From NCBI GenBank assembly GCA_935421135.1, contig OW285192.1, positions 10,499,501 through 10,563,500 of the forward strand: a stretch of DNA of 64,000 nt. Reading direction: 5' to 3'. A program made the translations under genes and the position numbers. This document shows, piece by piece, positions 45,215 to 55,606 of this stretch (positions are counted from its first letter, which is position 1; each line of letters opens with the position of its first letter). The DNA comes from Bugulina stolonifera. Taxonomy: Eukaryota; Bryozoa; Gymnolaemata; Cheilostomatida; Bugulidae. The notes beneath the pieces are model-generated. The model had not been told where the DNA came from, did not search any database, and saw nothing but the letters and a program-made list of their open reading frames with translations.

Positions 45215-46290
45215 CTTGTTGAAGGAACTTCTTGGAGTACGTACATTAGGAGTTTTTACACTCCGCTTTTGCGAACCACACCCAGCATAGCCATAGCCTA
45301 CCCTGACTCATACCTACACTGCATATATTTTCAACCAGTATTCAATTGCCTTGTCACCTATTTAGCCCACGCTTACCCATACATTACACTTTAATTTACC
45401 ATAATTTGCGTGTCCTTTTCTTTAACATTGCTAAAGCCTCATAATCCCAATAAATCCGCCATAGTATAGCAATATACCAGGTTTGCAGTCACAGCTCTAC
45501 CAGATGATCCTTCACACAACTCATATGTGTTAAACACCTGTGGGTACCGACATAATTAACTAGTTTGTGGTTTTTTATATAATTTATTGCTACTTTTAAA
45601 ACCAGCTGGCTACTACTGATACATGTACAACAAAAGAAATTTGATATAATAAAGAGACAGCTTCTACAGGCTCCTGTGTCTACAGCTTGTCTCTACTTTA
45701 CTACAATATTGCATGTTCAACCTCTTGCTGAATAATCTTCTTGTAAAACTATGATGTTTGGCTACCTATTATTGTACAACATACCTTTTTTATATTTTAG
45801 TCAGGGCTTTATGCAAATACACGTAAACTAAATTTGAATTTATTATTATTATTTATTAAACACTCCCCCCCCCCCCCCGTATTGTTGTTTGCAACACAGC
45901 ATGTACATGTAGTTAAGCACTTGAGCCAATAGTTTACAGCTCAGTGCTCTCTGATTAGTATACTCTGTAGTGATTGCTACTGAACTATCCTGTTTTACCT
46001 GATGCGCTAACACTCTAGAGAAGTTACCTTCCCTTAACCGTGAAAGGACAGGCAATTCCAAGGTTTAAATACTTAACTTCTTCATTGAATAAGCAATGCA
46101 TAATGCTATATCATCCGCATTGCACTTGCTTGCTAGCTGTATAAATATTGATATAAATCCATTTGTGAGACTGCAGTAAGTTGATTGCATAATTAATAGG
46201 GGTTAGAAGGTGTTTTATTTTTACGCCCAACTATACTGTACAGTATTTCATAACCTCGTACGTAGTCATAATCATGTGCACGTACACCTA
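45215..46290. repeat. Direct segmental duplication, copy 2
   Basis: Partner of 26550-27600, and its left part is related to the inverse of 1-290. It includes a poly-C run at about 45865-45880. The similarity ends at 46292, immediately before the inverted terminus of the next element. Confidence 0.75.
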
Positions 46291-47734
46291 TACAGGTGAG
46301 ACGACAGTTGCGGGGACATCTGACCCAAGTGCGTATTCCGGGGACCACCACTTCTAGAAGGGCTAGGAGCTTGTTTATTGGCTCATTGAAAAGACAACTT
46401 CTCACCAACCAAGAAAACCATTTTCATATAATTTCATTTTAGCAATTGTGGCCACAATACTTCAAAACAGTTGTGGGGTCCAGGCAACGCACTTTCATAA
46501 TATTTTGCAGATGAGATAACAGTTGCGGGCACCGTGCAAAAAGTGTCATCTGCTAGAAGTCCACAAAGTGGGGACCGCATAACCATCTGCATTTCTGAAT
46601 AAAAGCGGGGTCCGCTAGTTGCACACATAGCTGTGTGTGTGCAAAATGGTCCCCAAAAAGAAGTCATGCACACGCCAAGAGAAGACAATTTCGAGGGGTT
46701 TCTAGAAAATTGTCAGAGGGATGGCAAAGTAAACATGCCAGGGGTCCAGGGCGCCGCCAAGGCACCCTGGAGAGGTCTAGAACAGCAATCCAGCCTATCT
46801 ACATGTATAAGACCAAATTGTGGTCTTTCAAAAAGCTCTTTCTTGGATGTTGGTGAAAAATATTGTTGAATTGGATGAGGAATCCTTGTCAGCCATGATA
46901 GTTGCCGGAGACTGGAGTCTTCAAGTGGGAAGGAATATACACACATGTAAATGTTATGTCAAGTCTTATGGCAAGTCTTTTCACTTGTATCACTTAGCAT
47001 AAAGCCGTGTTGCTCACCAAACATAAGGTTGCAACGGTAAAATAAAGTCTTAGCAAGGCGTTGTTAACCATTGCATGGCCATAGGGAGAATATTCTTTGC
47101 CTCGAGCAACTTTGCAAGAACCGTAGCGCTTGTTTATGTTTTGACAGAGCAAAATTCATCCCATTGTAAAGCTTTTGCTGGTAAAGAAGCATTCCATAAA
47201 TGTTAAAAACAACGTGTTTCAAAAACATTAGTTTGCGTTTGGGGTTGAGAATTGGGGTTCAAATGTTTTCAGGACGTCCTGGTTCTAACTAAAATATTCG
47301 AACAGTGGCAAATTCTTTTTGTCTACACACCTGTCAGTGATATTGTGGCAACATATTTTGGAATTTTAGTACTAGGAATGCCCTCTGGCCTTTGGATTTG
47401 TGAGAAGTTTTCTGCAATTTGCTTCAATGCCTATGAGCCTTGCATGGCATGGCATTGTTAGGTAGGGAACTGACTTAGGGATTTTTGGTGGGTATTCTGG
47501 CTGTTTCCCAGAGGGTCAATATAAGCTCTCTTCCCATGACCTCTTGTTAAAAGGATAGGCACTCTCCTATCCCACTTCCCTTTAATTGTTATAAGCATGA
47601 CCTTAATGAAACTACTTCACAAGGATAGGGTGTTGGGGGAGGGGGAGGGGGGGTTGGCCATTTCTGCACATAATGTATTTTTACCAAAGAAATTTTATCT
47701 TTGAGCCTTCGGAGACAGCTTTTTAAAATCAATA

Positions 47735-47975
47735 ACAATTTAGTCCCTGACTGGTGCCTCCACGGAACCGAATCGCCAGCCCAGTGAACAGAACATGCCA
47801 CCACTACACCACCTAAACAGCCTTAAAAAAGAAGCTTCACCAGTGAGCAATAGACATGCTCTGAGCGAACTTCACGCAATACACCACTCTTACTGCGGCC
47901 ACCTTGTTATGTACATGTATATATATAAGATGTTAGGGTGTTTGGCCATCTTTTATATATTATTATGTATTTTTA
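47735..47975 (-). mobile_element. SINE copy inside the satellite-bearing element
   Basis: Related to 30500-30740: 'TCCCTGACTGG', 'CCAGTGAACAGAACAT' and 'GGCCACCTTGT' occur in the same order. The tRNA box B region is more degraded here. Confidence 0.6.
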
Positions 47976-48142
47976 GGCAAGGAAAGTTATTTTTGAGCGG
48001 TCAGAGACTTGTTTCAAATCACTGTGCTTGGCTACTACCTATCATAGACGCCTCGGATTCAAACCACAGTTGGGGGCTGGCATTTTAATGGACTTGAAAC
48101 AAGTCTCCGATCGCTCAAAAGTAAATTTCTTTGCCTAAAAGT
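47970..48142. repeat. Palindrome made of SINE tail sequence
   Basis: 'TTTTGAGCGGTCAGAGACTTG' at about 47990-48010 is mirrored by its near complement at about 48092-48122, and outer parts with 'TAGGCAAGGAAAG' also pair. A related motif lies at both ends of the SINE copy near 59100. It looks like two inverted SINE tails joined. Confidence 0.6.
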
Positions 48143-48435
48143 ACATTATCACTAATAGACATAATTATACATGTACAAAAAATGTATAGGTGTGAGCGAT
48201 ATTATCTAATTTATTTAGTTATATCATGACCACTTTCAAGCTTAATCTAACTTCCGTACGTGAAACACAAGTTATGCTAAAACTTAAACACTATCCAGAT
48301 GCTGGTATTACTTTAAGAATGAAGAGTTGCAAGAGAAAGAGAACATCGTATAAATATATAACATGACTCACCACTAACCGATCCTGCAATAACTACATGC
48401 ACTAAATAAAGTATTCTAAGCATACAGTCAATAAG

Positions 48436-50540
48436 ACATAACTGGACTGTGAGTGGTCCCCACAAGTATTCTTTTAGAAAGTGACACAATCATGTACACA
48501 GTCAATATTATATAGTTAGACGGTTAGCGGTCCCCACAAGTGCTTTTATAGAAAGTGTCACATGCACACAGTCAATATAATATAGTTTGACAGGTAGCGG
48601 ACCCCACAAGTGCTCTTATAAAAAGTGTCACATGCACACAGTCAATATAATATAGTTTGACAGGTAGCGGACCCCACAAGTGCTCTTATAGAAATTTACA
48701 CATGCACACAGTCAATATAATATAGTTTGACAGGTAGCGGGCCCCACAAGTACTCTTATAGAAAGTGACACATGCACACGGTCAATATAATATAGGTAGA
48801 CAATTTGTGGACCCCACAAGTATTCTTATAGAAAGTTATACATGCACATGGTCAATGTAATATAGTTAGCGGTCCCCACATGTGTTCTAATAGAAAGTGT
48901 CACATGCACACAGTCAATATAATATAGTTTGACAGGTAGCGGACCCCACAAGTGCTCTTATAGAAACTTACACATGCACACAGTCAATATAATATAGTTT
49001 GACAGGTAGCGGACCCCACAAGTGCTCTTATAGAAAGTGTCACATGCACACAGTCAATATAATATAGTTTGACAGGTAGCGGACCCCACAAGTACTCTTA
49101 TAAAAGTGTCACATGCACACAGTTAATATAATATAGTTTGACAGTTAGTGGTCCCCACAAGTGCTCTTATAGAAAGTGTCACATGCACACAGTCAATATA
49201 ATATAGTTTGACAGGTAGCGGTCCCCACAAGTGCTTAATAGAAAGTTACACATGCACACGGTCAATATAATATAGTTTGACAGGTAGCAGACCCCACAAG
49301 TACTCTTATAGAAAGTGTCACATGCACACAGTCAATATAATAGAGTTTGACAGGTAGCGGACCCCACAAGTGCTCTTATAAAAAGTGTCACATGCACACG
49401 GTCAATATAATATAGTTTGACAGGTAGCGGACCCCACAAGTACTTTTATAAAAAGTGTCACATGCACACAGTCAATATAATATAGTTTGACAGGTAGCGG
49501 ACCCCACAAGTACTTTTATAAAAAGTGTCACATGCACACAGTCAATATAATATAGTTTGACAGGTAGCGGACCCCACAAGTACTTTTATAAAAAGTGTCA
49601 CATGCACACAGTCAATATAATATAGTTTGACAGGTAGCGGACCCCACAAGTGCTCTTATAGAAAGTTACACATGCACACAGTCAATATAATATAGTTTGA
49701 CAGGTAGCGGACCCCACAAGTACTCTTATAAAAAGTGTCACATGCACACAGTTAATATAATATAGTTTGACAGTTAGTGGTCCCCACAAGTGCTCTTATA
49801 GAAAGTGTCACATGCACACAGTCAATATTATATAGTTAGACGGTTAGCGGTCCCCACAAGTGCTGTTATAGAAAGTGACATATGCACACAGTCAATATAA
49901 TATAGTTTGACAGGTAGCGGTCCCCACAAGTGCTTAATAGAAAGTTACACATGCACACAGTCAATATAATATTATAGTTAGCGGTCCCCACAAGTGCTCT
50001 TATAGAAAGTGTCACATGCACACAGTCAATATTATATAGTTAGACGGTTAGTGGTCCCCACAAGTGCTGTTATAGAAAGTGACATATGCACACGCTCAAT
50101 ATAATATAGTTAGACAATTTGTGGACCCCACAAGTATTCTTATAGAAAGTTATACATGCACATGGTCAATGTAATATAGTTAGACTGCTAGCGGTCCCCA
50201 CAAGTACTCTTTTAGAAAGTGACACATGCACACAGTCAATATAATATAGTTTGACAGGTAGCGGTCCCCACAGGTGTTCTAATAGAAAGTGTCACATGCA
50301 CACAGTCAATATAATATAGTTTGACAGGTAGCGGTCCCCGCGAGTGCTCTTATAGAAAGTATCACATGCACACAGTCAATATAATATAGTTTGACAGGTA
50401 GCGGTCCCCACAAGTGCTCTTACAAGAAGTTACACATGCACACAGTCAATATAACATAGTTAGACAGTTTGTGGACCCCACAAGTACTTTTATAGAAAGT
50501 ATCACTTGCACACAGTCTATATAATGTCGTTAGACGGTTA
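48436..50540. repeat. Minisatellite, about 30 units of 70 bases
   Basis: A head-to-tail array with unit landmarks CACATGCACACAGTCAATAT, AATATAGTTTGACAGG, TAGCGGACCCCACAAG and TGCTCTTATAGAAAGTG. Spacing between successive CATGCACACA motifs is 70 bases in most units. Variants (GGTCCCCAC or GGACCCCAC; TTTGTGG or TAGCGG) are shared by groups of units, and three nearly identical units sit at about 49440-49620, indicating local amplification. No ORF runs through it. Confidence 0.95.
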
Positions 50541-51439
50541 ATACTATGAGTCCTCAGCGCGTTCCTATGTGGCAGACTGTGTGGTCTTGGCCATTTTCCC
50601 TACTTTCCATCAACATTTTAATCACATTAATCCTCGCTGTACCTATACAAATTATGTATCAAAATGAAGCTTAACACCTGCAGAACTATTAATAGAAACA
50701 AACCTGAGCCATCATGCATAGCCATTAGATGACAGCGAGATAGGCAAAACCTATTTTTATCATTCTGCTAAAAACTCAATACTAAAATTTAGTATTATTT
50801 ACCAAGCAAGTACTCTATTTCCTATCAAAATTTAGTTAACATCATGCTGAAATTAGCTAAACATACTTGGATCAGTGTTTGAACCATGTTCTGGCCCCTC
50901 ACAGCCAATAATTTCATCAATCAAACAGACAGCATCAAACCTACTGAAGGAGGCCATTTTTACTCTAAACAGCAAGTGCCAGGCCAGAGGATATACTATA
51001 GGTGTTTTCACAAATAAAAATCACAAGATGGCCGTCCAGCTCAGCTCCAAAGGGCTATTGGCCTGCGATTTTGGTTGGCCGGACGAAACCATTCTTAGCT
51101 CATCGGCACACCTGATTTCTTCGCGCGAAAATGAGGACTTTGCGACCCTGTGACAAGTGTGTGCCCGAAAATATTTTTGTAGATCGACCTAGGTCTGAAG
51201 TTTAGTTCACGAAGACATTTAATGTAGTTGCTTTCATCACCCAAATAAATCATTTATATTAGCACTAGAATCCTGGAGATTATGTGTCAACGTAAAAAAG
51301 TATGCTCTCACTAAATATGGCTTTACTTATACCACAAACACAATAGTTTTGCTGTTATGAATAAAAGACTGCAACTGCGAGTATGCTCCTTCTCAGGCCC
51401 CTGTGAAAAATATAGCTGCGAGTATACTCGTCCTCATGG
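50541..51439. other. Spacer between satellite arrays, no gene recognised
   Basis: Non-repetitive DNA within the TIR-bounded segment. A 92-codon ORF at 50875-51153 (MFEPCSGPSQP...) has no recognised domain; it could be a decayed piece of an element gene but support is weak. Confidence 0.35.
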
Positions 51440-51790
51440 CTGAAAGTGTTAGCGGTCCCCACAATAACTCTTCTTGATAGTAACACATGCACATAATCAA
51501 TATAACATAGCTACACAGTAAGCGGTCCCCACAAGAACTATAACACAATGTATCACATGCACACAGAGGTCCCAATATACAATGTAGTTATACTGTTCAT
51601 GGTCCCCACAATAACTATTATTTAAAGCATCACATGCACGTAGTCAATATAATATCATTATACAGTAAGCGGTCCCCACAAGAACCTTTACATAACGAGT
51701 CACATGCACACATTCAATATAGTATCAATAAACGGTTAATGGTCCCCACAATGACTTTTGTGGGAAGTAACAGATGCACACAGTCAACAC
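51440..51790. repeat. Diverged outlying units of the minisatellite
   Basis: Five or so degraded units with 'GCGGTCCCCACAA' and 'CACATGCACA' at spacings of about 60-75 bases. They are older than the main array and link it to the right subterminal zone. Confidence 0.8.
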
Positions 51791-52225
51791 GATGTTTTTT
51801 CCTTCTAACATACAAGAGCACTTCCTGTCAATCGGTACCCGCAACTGCATTTCCATACGCAATGGAGAGACCTGCAGGAGATTATCAAAGTGGGGACCGC
51901 CACCTGCCAACCGTCATTAAAGTGGGGTCCGCGTTTTTGCTTGACTCAAGACATACAGTGTGGGGTCCAAGCCATGCACACGCCTATGCACACACCGTCT
52001 GCGCACTGTTGTTATCTCCCCAATATTTGTGCAAAAGCGTGTGCATCAAAAATGGTCATTGTGGGGACCGACCCAAAACTAGGTATATATCTGCTCAGAA
52101 TAAAATTTCCTTTCAACTGAGCCTGTTGCAGTTGTGGGGACCGGGCCAGACCCCGCAAGTCAAACTGGTCCCCACTTGTCGGGTGTGCGTGCAGACGAAT
52201 GTCCCCGCAACTGTCGCCTGAGCTG

Positions 52226-52395
52226 CGCATGTATACGTACACGTACATGTACATGTACATGTACACGTACATGTATACGTACACGTACATGTACATGTAC
52301 ATGTACGTGTACATGTATACGTACACGTACATGTACATGTACATGTACACGTACATGTATACGTACACGTACATGTACATGTACCTGCAATGTAG
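52226..52395. repeat. ACGTAC/ATGTAC microsatellite
   Basis: Repeats of GTACAC, GTACAT and ATACGT form near-perfect palindromic DNA about 170 bases long. The Thr-Cys, Tyr-Met and Val-His ORFs in it are repeat artefacts. Confidence 0.92.
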
Positions 52396-53355
52396 TTGAG
52401 TAGTTCTTTGTCTAGTAGTACAATCATGTAGTAGTTAACATACAATACATAACAACATGTTGCACATACAGTCTCTAACGGGTTTTCTTACACTAAGTCT
52501 TGTCTACATGACAACAGTTTGTAAAGTGCATCTACATTGTAGGTATTGATTGACTGTACAGATACTCCTTCTGGTGCTCATCTCATTCTTCATGATAGAC
52601 CATCTCTTTGTGACCTTGCTGTCAGTGTTCTCATTCATTCTCATAAACATAATGTGATTTTACTATTGGTTCTAGTCACTCAACCAACTGTTATTGGTTC
52701 ATTTCCAACGCCTTTTTTTCTTATTTATAGCAATTTTTCTGTAAAAGTAAGTATCTATCAGTATTTAAACTGTTTACTGACGGATTCTGGATAAAATATG
52801 GTATTTGCCACCATGTTCTACTGGAATACTTGGACTAGAAATTGCTGTCAGCTAGGAGTGTTATTCATTCAGTCAGACTGACTAGTAGTAATAGACCAAT
52901 CAGACTCACTGTTGGATTCTCAGTGCAATACTGAAATGTTTTGTTGAAGGCACATGGTAATCCTGGGAGGGCAAGGAGCAATAATATAAATACAGTCATG
53001 TCCTATTTCGGTTTGGAATCCCATCCGATAGATATACAAATGTCTACAATAATATTATTGCATGTATTTCCAACCTATTTTCACTTGCTAGCAATAATTA
53101 CATAGCATGAAATTCATCTGCACAATCAATAATAAAGCCATGGTACAGTAGCCGTTGCAGAAGTCATCTTCTCTTATTCATATGTTCATATTAATGAGAG
53201 GAAAACTCCACAGTCTACATAGAAGTGAACTCATTGTAACTTGCAGGTTATTCAATGATGTAAATATACTGTAAGTTATAGGCTTGTGATAACACGCCAC
53301 ACTAAAGACACTGAGGTTTTTTCGTGCACTCACTGTATTATACAATTATTATACA
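52396..53355. other. No gene recognised
   Basis: AT-rich intergenic DNA. The ORF at 52546-52794 (82 codons) has no domain or splice support. Confidence 0.45.
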
Positions 53356-54300
53356 ATGTACTTTTACTTACCCAATAAGAGTCTAGAACTGTTTGGGTAG
53401 ATCTGCTCAGCTTTTTGTTCTGTAGGTAGCTCTCTATATCCTATCTGTACAAACTAGAAAGTTCTAACCTGTACCACATAAAAGGTCTAGATAATGTTTA
53501 GCACTACCAGGTAGAATGCATATATTTGATAATCTCAAGTCTAAATACATGTACTTTAGCACCTTGCAATGTGCATGTCTGCAACTCTCCTTACTTTTTA
53601 CCAACTTCTAAAACATTCTTTGCCATTTTCTTGTGGTGTGCGGGTTCTATACCTATGCTCACCACACACTCAGCCTTACTTACACTATTGATAATAAATA
53701 CTGTCTGTTAACATGTCTAAAGTTTGTTAGCTTGCTGTGAAATCGAAATCAGTCCCAATCCTCGGGCTATTGGTCATTATATGCAGGAAGATCAATACTA
53801 AAGTCCCACAGCAATATTTTAACTCGTAATTTGGAGTTATCAAACCACTGCTCTTTATTTACTTTTATGGTGAGACTTACAACATGTAGTTCTCAGGTTA
53901 TCAAGGCACTTATGAATGAAAAATTTTGCTTTGATTACAGTTACTTACATGTACATATAGCTACTAAATTTGGTTAATAGTAGTAGTTACAGATTGCAAG
54001 TTATACGAGTATATAAAGGTATAATTACAGTTAAAGGCAAAACACTACATGTTTGTGTGGGGAAGAGACAAAACGTAGCATGAGCCTAACTCAACCAATG
54101 GAAGTGAATCTTGTAGAGTTGTATGTTCTCTTTATCAATAGGGGGAATTTGTCCAAACTGAAAATGAGAAGTCGTCTTATCTATTTGCCCAGATAGAGAG
54201 AGAGAGAGCAACTCCTAATTATAATAGCATTGACAACAGCATGCTGAAAGTGACTATTTGATAAAAGGAGGATAGCCCGCTAATAATCCCAGGTCAGAAA
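53356..54300. repeat. Segmental duplication, partner of 39570-40440
   Basis: Direct copy with many small changes. Here the sequence GTACTTTTACTTACCC is preceded by ordinary DNA (ATACAAT), showing the site without the LTR that abuts it at 39569. Confidence 0.75.
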
Positions 54301-54800
54301 GCATGAATTTGAAAAAAAAAACAAATAAATCGACGGTTGGTTCACAATTTTCGTTTGATTCAAAGCAGTGTTCGAAGTGGAACAAATGAGGTGGGTACAC
54401 GGTACCTACCTGCAATTTGCTTTGATAACAGTTACTCACATGTACAATATTCATATAGCTACCAAATTTGGTCATTATACGTGCAGTTTGTAGATTGCAA
54501 GTTATATAATATAAAGGTATAATAAATAAAGGCAGAAAACTACATGTTTGTGTGGGGAAGAGACAAAACATGGCATGAGCCTAACTAAACTGATGGAAGT
54601 AAATCTTGTAAAGTTTTATGTTCTCTTTAACAATAGAGGGAATTTGTCCAGACTGAAAATGAGAAGTTGTCTTATCTATTCGCCCAGAGAGAGAGAGCAA
54701 CTCCTAATTATAATGGCACTGAAAACAACTGAAAGTGACTATTTGATAAAAGGAGGATAACCCGCTATTAATCCCAGGTCAGAAAGCATGAATTTGAAAA
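54040..54800. repeat. Tandem duplication with period of about 495 bases
   Basis: 'TTTGTGTGGGGAAGAGACAA', 'CATGAGCCTAACT', 'GACTGAAAATGAGAAG'-like and 'CCCAGGTCAGAAAGCATGAA' occur at 54045-54305 and again at 54545-54795. The second half is therefore an additional copy of the end of the duplication that starts at 53356. Confidence 0.75.
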
Positions 54801-54829
54801 AAAGCAAATAAATTGAGGGTTAATTCACA

Positions 54830-55606
54830 ATTTTGGTTTTATTCAAAGAGTATTCTTTGAAAAATCATAAAAAAGACTGAATGCAAATGGGAATGAAAAC
54901 CACCCAGCACTAGTATTATGCACAGTGTAAATAATAATCTTGCATATCGTAACATCATGACTTGTACATTATATGGCATACAGATAGTATGTAACCACAG
55001 TGTAATTGTCTTATTCGAGTCTGCAATGTACAATGTACAGTAGTTTGTACTGATTGTTGTAAAATTGGAGTTAGATGATGATGTGGGTTAATATGTAACC
55101 ATTAATTTACATAACCATGTAGGCCATGGGGATGAACAACCTGTTGAAGTACAACAGGTAGAATACTATGCGTTATGCATTGTATGTGCATGTAACAGAT
55201 ACAAGATAGTTATATTGAATGCAGCCAATAATATATGATTTATTTAAACAAGATACCAGAGATAAGTCACAAAATATTAATTTTAAATATTAAAGTAGTC
55301 GGGTGTGTGATTTGAGAGCAAATTGCAAAATAATTTAAAGTTGAAGAATGGGTTTGTAGATTAAAAAGGATATTCCTGAGGTACAGGACTTAGGCTATTT
55401 CAAAAAACATTATGTAGTATGAGATATTAATTTAAGACATTTTAAGTGGACACTTGAGTTGGGTGAGCGGATGCTCTGCAAATTACAATATTTTTAAGTT
55501 ATCAGTTTGCAGATAAAAAGAAATAATATAATATTTCATTCAAGTTCAGAAGTAATGTTCGTTTCCAGTCATCAGGGTATTAGTTAAGCAACAAAGTTAT
55601 ATGTCA
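54830..55606. repeat. Downstream flank of gene 3
   Basis: The inverse of 8658-8900 and similar to 31140-31379 just beyond the stop. Further out it resembles the flank of gene 2 and of the remnant at 61303. No separate gene is visible. Confidence 0.65.

Larger units (their letters stand above)
46293..52225. mobile_element. Candidate large non-autonomous TIR transposon with internal satellite
   Basis: The left end starts CAGGTGAGACGACAGTTGCG and the right end, inverted, starts CAGCTCAGGCGACAGTTGCG; both continue GGGACAT, about 24 of 27 bases matching. Both subterminal zones (46310-46640 and 51440-52200) carry repeated GTGGGGACC/GTGGGGTCC motifs, and the central minisatellite unit contains the same motif. 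The left boundary coincides with the end of a segmental duplication. No transposase is recognised; ORFs at 46633-46869 and 47252-47461 have no known domain. I could not find a convincing target duplication, since the right side is a microsatellite. A TIR superfamily cannot be assigned. Confidence 0.6.

Noticed and set aside
46633..46869. Possible transposase fragment (MCVQNGPQKEV...) in the TIR element
   Set aside because: It is short, has no catalytic motif and overlaps a second open frame; I could not link it to any family.
48436..50540. Regular array that could be mistaken for a CRISPR array
   Set aside because: The whole 70-base unit is repeated; there are no unique spacers, and the context is a eukaryotic genome.
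52012..52445. Tyr-Met, Thr-Cys and Val-His repeat ORFs
   Set aside because: They are products of the GTACAT/ACGTAC microsatellite, open in many frames because it lacks stop codons.
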